NCBI GenBank assembly: GCA_045591565.1
Contig: JAZNTB010000016.1
Location: 1-10,012, forward strand
DNA length: 10,012 nucleotides
Direction: 5' to 3'
Source of the DNA: UBA1738 sp045591565
GTDB taxonomy: Bacteria > Bacillota > Clostridia > UBA1381
In this document: positions 5,992-10,012 of the stretch, piece after piece
Layout: every line of letters starts with the position of its first letter
How positions within the stretch are numbered: the first letter of the stretch is position 1
Translations under genes and position numbers: made by a program
The notes under the pieces: generated by a model
Told to the model about the DNA's origin: nothing
Databases searched by the model: none
The model's input: only the letters and a program-made list of their open reading frames with translations

Positions 5992-6267
5992 ATGACAGAG
6001 CTATCTAACCTCTTGGTTGTATCAATCGGCTTGGGAACAGTCTTTGTAGGACTTATCTGCATTATCTTGCTTTGCTATATAATGAGCGCTGTATGCAGAA
6101 TGTTTGAAAAGAAGGCTCCGGCAGCAAGCACACCTGTGGCGAAAGTGCCTGTAGCGGCACCTGTAGAGAACAAACAGGAGATAATTGCTGCTTGCTGTGC
6201 AGTAATTGCTGAAGAGCTGGGCACAGAGGCAAATAATATCAAAGTATTATCATTTAAGAGAGTATAA
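5992..6267 (+). CDS. oadG: Oxaloacetate decarboxylase gamma subunit (OadG), Na+ pump
   Basis: A 91-residue gamma subunit of the sodium-translocating decarboxylase. Residues 7-31 form one membrane helix, followed by a short basic stretch, a flexible Ala/Pro/Val linker (about 42-58) and a small C-terminal region KQEIIAACCAVIAEELG...IKVLSFKRV typical of clostridial gamma subunits. In the family, gamma anchors the alpha/carrier part to the membrane beta subunit and assists assembly. A TTG at 5974 is in frame but lies within the AAGGGAGG ribosome binding site (5977-5984). The ATG at 5992 is seven bases beyond that site and is the true start. It is the first gene of the operon, directly behind the promoter at 5893-5921. 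Two adjacent cysteines (68-69) are unusual-looking but I cannot assign them a role. Confidence 0.9.
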   Translation: MTELSNLLVVSIGLGTVFVGLICIILLCYIMSAVCRMFEKKAPAASTPVAKVPVAAPVENKQEIIAACCAVIAEELGTEANNIKVLSFKRV

Positions 6268-6268
6268 A

Positions 6269-6318
6269 GTCTGAATTAAATTGCCCACAGCAGATGCGTG
6301 AACAATTTTCTTTCAGAC
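6269..6318 (+). other. Long stem-loop between oadG and the biotin carrier gene
   Basis: GTCTGAA (6269-6275) pairs with TTCAGAC (6312-6318). After a small internal loop, AAATTG (6278-6283) pairs with CAATTT (6303-6308), and CAC/GTG (6286-6288/6298-6300) with GC/GC can close the apex. The fold fills most of the gap, starting two bases after the oadG stop. No U-run follows, so it is not a standard terminator. An mRNA processing or stability element is possible, but this is inference. Confidence 0.5.
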
Positions 6319-6355
6319 ATGTAGTGTGCAAAAGCACGGAAAGGAAGGAACAAAA

Positions 6356-6715
6356 ATGAAAAAATATAAGGTAAATGTAAACGGAACAAATTACGAAATC
6401 GAAATCGAGCTTATGAGCGAAGCGGAAGCGGCAGCATCAAAGACAGCAGCTCCTGCGGCTCCTGCAGCTGCACCGGCAGCAGCCCCTGCAGCAAGCGGTG
6501 AAGGCGAGAAGATTTCAAGCCCGATGCCGGGAACAATTCTCGATATTAAGGTAAATGTTGGCGACAGTGTTAAAAAGGGTCAGGTTCTCATGATTTTAGA
6601 GGCTATGAAGATGGAAAACGAAATCATGGCAGGCGCAGACGGCGTTATAACATCAATCGGAGTTACAAAGGGAGCTTCTGTTCAGACAGGCGATGCTCTC
6701 TGCACAATTAAATAA
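6356..6715 (+). CDS. Biotin carboxyl carrier subunit of the Na+-pumping decarboxylase
   Basis: A 119-residue biotin carrier that shuttles CO2 from the alpha carboxyltransferase to the membrane beta subunit. Residues 1-20 (MKKYKVNVNGTNYEIEIEL) form the short N-terminal strand unit common to these carriers. Residues 31-47 are a flexible Ala/Pro linker. The biotinyl domain spans about 50-119, with the PMPGTI turn and the biotinylation motif EAMKMEN, Lys85 being the attachment site. An in-frame upstream start at 6326 is rejected because AAGGAAGG at 6341-6348 is spaced for the ATG at 6356. In many alpha subunits this domain is fused at the C-terminus. Here it is a separate gene, as in the methylmalonyl-CoA and glutaconyl-CoA decarboxylase systems. 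A cytosolic acetyl-CoA carboxylase carrier is less likely because the neighbours are the decarboxylase subunits. Biotin attachment needs a ligase from elsewhere. Confidence 0.93.
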   Translation: MKKYKVNVNGTNYEIEIELMSEAEAAASKTAAPAAPAAAPAAAPAASGEGEKISSPMPGTILDIKVNVGDSVKKGQVLMILEAMKMENEIMAGADGVITSIGVTKGASVQTGDALCTIK

Positions 6716-6731
6716 TCGGGGGATATAAAAG

Positions 6732-7976
6732 ATGGAAGCAATAATGAATTTTATGCAGCAGACCGGCTTTTATATGCTGATGCAGGGCGATGCATGGAAA
6801 ACAGTTTTAATGGTTTTGATTGCATGTGTGCTTTTGTATCTTGCTATTGTTAAAAAGTTCGAGCCGCTACTACTATTACCGATAGCGTTCGGTATGCTCT
6901 TAACAAACTTAATCGGTGCAGGGGTTTATCACGAGGAGCTGTTTGCAGGCGGACATGTTCACTGGAACCTGTTCGGCGGTGCGGCGGATGAGGCAGGCAG
7001 AGTTATCAGTCCGGGACTTATAGATATTTTGTACCTTGGAGTAAAGCTTGGTGTTTATCCATGCCTTATCTTCATCGGCGTAGGTGCAATGACCGACTTC
7101 GGTCCATTGATTGCAAATCCTAAGAGCCTGCTTTTAGGAGCAGCTGCACAGCTTGGAATTTTCGCTACATTCTTAGGCGTAAGAGAGCTGTTCCCGCTCA
7201 TTTTAGGAAACGAAAACCTGATGGCACTCCTATCCGGTACACAGCTTGAAAAGCTTGCAGCATCGGTTGGTATCATCGGCGGTGCAGACGGCCCTACCGC
7301 AATCTTTGTTACATCAAAGCTTGCTCCTAATTTCTTAGGACCAATCGCAGTTGCGGCTTATTCATATATGGCACTTGTGCCGGTAATTCAGCCTCCTATT
7401 ATGAGGGCACTTACAACAAAGAAGGAAAGACAGATTGTTATGACAGCACTTCGTCCTGTTTCAAAAACAGAGAAGATTCTTTTCCCGATTGTTGTAACAA
7501 TATTTGTTGCATGGCTTGTTCCGTCAGCAACTCCGCTTGTTGGCTCACTTATGCTCGGCAACTTATTAACTGAGTCAGGAGTTTGTGACCGTTTGGCAAA
7601 AACTGTTCAGAACGAGCTGATGAATATTGTAACAATATTCCTTGGAATTTCAGTTGGTGCAACAGCAACTGCAGATACCTTCTTATCACCGCTTACACTT
7701 TGCATTATGGCAATGGGTATAGTTGCATTTGGTATGGGTACAGCAGGTGGCGTACTTCTTGCGAAGTTTATGAACCTGTTCCTAAAGACCAAAATCAATC
7801 CTTTAATCGGAAGTGCCGGAGTTTCGGCAGTTCCTATGGCAGCGCGTGTATCACAGAAGGTTGGTCAGGAGGAAAATCCGAAGAACTTCCTGCTTATGCA
7901 CGCAATGGGACCGAATGTGGCAGGTGTTATAGGCTCGGCTATCGCAGCCGGTACACTTTTAGCACTCTTCGGCTGA
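6732..7976 (+). CDS. oadB: Sodium-translocating decarboxylase beta subunit (OadB)
   Basis: A 414-residue polytopic membrane protein that decarboxylates carboxybiotin and couples this to outward Na+ transport. About nine or more hydrophobic segments are visible. The functional motifs of the family are intact. GGADGPTAIF at 183-192 contains Asp186, which matches the essential aspartate (D203) of Klebsiella OadB. INPLIGSAGVSAVP at 355-368 carries Asn356 and Ser365, which match N373 and S382 with the same 17-residue offset. The shorter N-terminus accounts for the offset. The ATG at 6732 has GGGGGA (6718-6723) eight bases upstream, and an internal ATG at 6744 would be too distant. The gene follows the carrier gene by 16 bp and precedes oadA by 19 bp, so all belong to one operon. 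The beta subunits of oxaloacetate, methylmalonyl-CoA and glutaconyl-CoA pumps are alike, so substrate is assigned from the alpha subunit. Confidence 0.96.
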   Translation: MEAIMNFMQQTGFYMLMQGDAWKTVLMVLIACVLLYLAIVKKFEPLLLLPIAFGMLLTNLIGAGVYHEELFAGGHVHWNLFGGAADEAGRVISPGLIDILYLGVKLGVYPCLIFIGVGAMTDFGPLIANPKSLLLGAAAQLGIFATFLGVRELFPLILGNENLMALLSGTQLEKLAASVGIIGGADGPTAIFVTSKLAPNFLGPIAVAAYSYMALVPVIQPPIMRALTTKKERQIVMTALRPVSKTEKILFPIVVTIFVAWLVPSATPLVGSLMLGNLLTESGVCDRLAKTVQNELMNIVTIFLGISVGATATADTFLSPLTLCIMAMGIVAFGMGTAGGVLLAKFMNLFLKTKINPLIGSAGVSAVPMAARVSQKVGQEENPKNFLLMHAMGPNVAGVIGSAIAAGTLLALFG

Positions 7977-7995
7977 TAAAAGAAAGGAACAGACT

Positions 7996-9399
7996 ATGAG
8001 CAAATTATATATAACAGACACAATTCTTCGTGACGCACACCAGTCTCAGGCAGCTACAAGAATGAAGACAGAGGATATGATTCCTGCCTGCAAAATGCTG
8101 GACAGCATTGGCTACTGGTCACTCGAGTGCTGGGGAGGCGCAACATTTGATGCGTGTATGAGATTTTTGAACGAGGACCCATGGGAGCGTCTTCGTACAC
8201 TAAAGGCAAATATGCCGAACACAAAGCTGCAGATGCTTTTCCGCGGACAGAATATCTTAGGATATAAGCACTATGCAGATGATGTGGTTGAGCAGTTCTG
8301 CAAGAAGTCAATCGAAAACGGTATTGATGTAGTTCGTGTTTTTGATGCTTTAAATGACCCGAGAAACTTAGAGGCGGCAATCAAGTTCGTAAAGGAATAC
8401 GGCGGACACTGTGAGGCTGCAATCAGCTATACAGAAAGCCCTGTTCACAATCTTGATTATTTCGTAAAGCTTTCTGAAACCTTAGAGAAGATGGGTGCAG
8501 ACTCAATCTGTATCAAGGATATGGCAAACCTGCTTCTTCCGTATGATGCATACGAGCTGGTTAAAAAGCTTAAGGCAAATATCGGTGTGCCGATTCACCT
8601 GCACACACATAATACTGCAGGTACAGGCGATATGACAAACTTAATGGCAGCGCAAGCTGGCGTTGATATTGTTGACTGTGCGCTTTCTCCGCTTGCAAAC
8701 GGTACTGCAAACCCGTCAACAGAGGCGATGGTTGCAACCTTAAAGGGAACAGAGCGTGACACAGGTCTTGACCTTAAGAAGCTTTCAGATGTTGCGGCAT
8801 ACTTCCGCGGCGTTGCAGATAAGATGAAGGCTGAGGGAACTCTTGACCCGAAGGTTTTAAGCGTTGACCCGAATGCACTTTTATATCAGGTACCGGGCGG
8901 AATGCTTTCAAACCTTATTTCACAGCTTAAGCAGCAGAATGCTGAGGACAAGTACTATGAGGTTTTAGCAGAAGTTCCGAGAGTAAGAAAGGACTTCGGT
9001 TACCCTCCGCTTGTAACACCTACCAGCCAGATTGTCGGAACACAGGCAGTTTTAAATGTGCTGATGGGAAGATATAAGATGATTTCAAAGGAATCAAAGG
9101 GACTTTTAAGAGGTGAATACGGTCAGCTTCCGGGCGAGGTAAATGAGGAAGTTAGAAAGCTCGCGATAGGCGACGATGAGGTAATCACCTGCCGCCCTGC
9201 AGACCTTATAGAACCTGAGCTTCCGAAGTACAAAGAGGAAACTAAGGACTTTGCTAAATCCGAGGAAGATGTTTTAAGCTACGCACTATTCCCGCAGGTT
9301 GCTAAAAAGTTCTTTGACACAAGAGATGAAGAAAAGAAAGCTCCTACAGCAACAAATGCAGACGGAGTAAGAGAGATTTTTGTACAAGACCTTTCATAA
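7996..9399 (+). CDS. oadA: Oxaloacetate decarboxylase alpha subunit (carboxyltransferase), no biotin domain
   Basis: A 467-residue carboxyltransferase of the OadA/pyruvate carboxylase C-terminal/transcarboxylase 5S group, which moves CO2 from oxaloacetate to carrier biotin and releases pyruvate. The N-terminal HMGL-like TIM barrel (about 5-270) has the metal ligands expected for the family: Asp13 in ILRDAHQS, Lys174 in ICIKDMA (the lysine carbamylated in relatives), and His203/His205 in PIHLHTHNTAG. The conserved ECWGGATFD (44-52) and LFRGQN (81-86) are present. The PYC_OADA domain continues to about 440 (PGGMLSNL at 300-307, YPPLVTPTSQIVGTQ at 336-350). Full OadA proteins are near 600 residues because of a fused biotinyl domain. 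Here the chain stops after a short linker and the carrier is the separate upstream gene. An AAAGGA site precedes the ATG. Pyruvate carboxylase subunit B is an alternative label, but the OadB/OadG neighbours argue for the sodium pump. Confidence 0.94.
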   Translation: MSKLYITDTILRDAHQSQAATRMKTEDMIPACKMLDSIGYWSLECWGGATFDACMRFLNEDPWERLRTLKANMPNTKLQMLFRGQNILGYKHYADDVVEQFCKKSIENGIDVVRVFDALNDPRNLEAAIKFVKEYGGHCEAAISYTESPVHNLDYFVKLSETLEKMGADSICIKDMANLLLPYDAYELVKKLKANIGVPIHLHTHNTAGTGDMTNLMAAQAGVDIVDCALSPLANGTANPSTEAMVATLKGTERDTGLDLKKLSDVAAYFRGVADKMKAEGTLDPKVLSVDPNALLYQVPGGMLSNLISQLKQQNAEDKYYEVLAEVPRVRKDFGYPPLVTPTSQIVGTQAVLNVLMGRYKMISKESKGLLRGEYGQLPGEVNEEVRKLAIGDDEVITCRPADLIEPELPKYKEETKDFAKSEEDVLSYALFPQVAKKFFDTRDEEKKAPTATNADGVREIFVQDLS

Positions 9400-9410
9400 G
9401 GAGAAGAAAA

Positions 9411-10012
9411 ATGGAACGAAATGTTTTTGATGTCTTAAAAGAGCGCGGACTGATTGCGCAAACAACGCACGAGGATGAAATCCGTGAGCTTTTGGGAAAG
9501 GAAAAGGTAACATTTTATATAGGCTTTGACCCAACGGCAGACAGCCTTCATGTAGGACACTTCCTGCAGATGGTTGTTATGAAGCATATGCAGGATCACG
9601 GTCACAGACCGATTGCCTTAATCGGCGGCGGTACTGCACACATCGGCGATCCGTCAGGAAGAACTGATATGCGCCAGATGATGACAAAGGAGATTATTGA
9701 CCATAACAGCGAATGCTTTAAAAAGCAGCTTTCCTGCCTTGTTGATTTTGCTGACGATAAGGCGATTATGGTCAACAATGCCGACTGGCTTTTAGACTTA
9801 AACTATGTAGAATTTCTGCGTGATATCGGCTCATGCTTCTCGGTAAATAAGATGCTCACAGCCGAGTGCTTCAAGCAAAGACTTGAAAAGGGACTTTCCT
9901 TCTTAGAGTTTAACTATATGCTGATGCAGAGCTATGACTTTTTGATGCTAAACAGAAAGTATGACTGCAGGATCGAGCTTGGCGGCGATGACCAGTGGTC
10001 AAATATCTTAGG
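9411..10012 (+). CDS. tyrS: Tyrosyl-tRNA synthetase, N-terminal half (cut by window end)
   Basis: The first 200 codons of tyrosyl-tRNA synthetase, which charges tRNA-Tyr in the cytoplasm. The class I signature appears as LHVGHF (His47, His50) after YIGFDPTADS. The tyrosine/adenylate pocket is visible as GGGTAHIGDPSG at 72-83 and NYMLMQSYD at 168-176 (Tyr169, Gln173 and Asp176, the residues that bind tyrosine in bacterial TyrS). GGDDQWSN follows at 191-198. The KMSKS-type motif and the S4-like RNA-binding domain would lie beyond the window. The ATG at 9411 is seven bases after AGGAG (9399-9403), which overlaps the oadA stop. The 11-bp gap leaves no space for a T-box leader, common upstream of clostridial tyrS, so expression probably depends on the oad operon or a promoter inside oadA. 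Confidence 0.96.
   Translation, partial: MERNVFDVLKERGLIAQTTHEDEIRELLGKEKVTFYIGFDPTADSLHVGHFLQMVVMKHMQDHGHRPIALIGGGTAHIGDPSGRTDMRQMMTKEIIDHNSECFKKQLSCLVDFADDKAIMVNNADWLLDLNYVEFLRDIGSCFSVNKMLTAECFKQRLEKGLSFLEFNYMLMQSYDFLMLNRKYDCRIELGGDDQWSNIL

Noticed and set aside
6324..6337. GTGC-AAAA-GCAC hairpin before the biotin carrier ribosome binding site
   Set aside because: A four-base stem alone is too short to call as a separate element.
6447..6493. GCAGC/CCTGC-rich repetitive DNA as a tandem repeat or mobile scar
   Set aside because: It encodes the flexible Ala/Pro linker normal in biotin carrier proteins, so the repetition follows from the amino-acid composition.
7700..7999. Plus-strand 99-codon frame overlapping the end of oadB
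   Set aside because: It is out of frame within a strongly conserved membrane gene. Its composition is that of a shifted reading frame.
6732..9399. Methylmalonyl-CoA or glutaconyl-CoA decarboxylase instead of oxaloacetate decarboxylase
   Set aside because: Those pumps use a carboxyltransferase of the acyl-CoA (crotonase-like) fold. The alpha subunit here has the HMGL-like barrel with the HLHTH metal motif and the PYC_OADA domain.

Overview
The window looks like chromosomal DNA from an anaerobic, endospore-forming Firmicute of class Clostridia. The evidence is SpoIIR, SleB and YpeB (sporulation and germination), a sodium-pumping oxaloacetate decarboxylase, strong AGGAGG-type ribosome binding sites, and moderate G+C content with AT-rich intergenic regions. 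A gut Oscillospirales-like lineage is plausible, but the sequence alone does not settle it. I see no insertion sequence, phage gene, CRISPR array, tRNA or rRNA. This is a compact housekeeping and sporulation region.

Layout. (1) Positions 2-196 hold the last 64 codons of a gene that may be the radical-SAM-linked DUF2344 family. (2) 277-1839 encodes a large secreted lipoprotein I do not recognise, with a cysteine- and aspartate-rich loop. It ends at a bidirectional terminator shared with the convergent minus-strand genes. (3) Minus strand 3202-1880 is an NfeD/stomatin-like (QmcA-type SPFH) pair, with a sigma-A-type promoter inside the 3' end of the gene upstream. (4) Minus strand 3847-3260 is spoIIR, the forespore signal that triggers pro-sigma-E processing. 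(5) Plus strand 3990-5794 is sleB-ypeB, encoding the cortex-lytic germination enzyme and its partner. spoIIR and sleB are divergent, and the 142-bp gap between them carries two sigma-F/sigma-G-like promoters whose -35 elements overlap. (6) After a terminator and a near-consensus sigma-A promoter, an operon encodes a four-part Na+-translocating oxaloacetate decarboxylase: gamma (oadG), free biotin carrier, beta (oadB) and carboxyltransferase alpha without a biotin domain (oadA). (7) tyrS, cut by the window end, follows oadA after 11 bp with no room for a T-box leader.

How the genes work together. OadA transfers CO2 from oxaloacetate to the biotin on the carrier protein. OadB, anchored with OadG, decarboxylates the carboxybiotin and exports Na+, giving an anaerobe a sodium gradient. 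SpoIIR acts early in the forespore, while SleB and YpeB are packed into the spore for germination, so the divergent promoter region joins two forespore-expressed units. NfeD and the SPFH protein form a membrane-microdomain module, and read-through from spoIIR into it is possible.

I found no convincing undescribed system. The best leads are the overlapping divergent forespore promoters, the orphan lipoprotein, a structured oadG-carrier intercistronic region and the unusual placement of tyrS.
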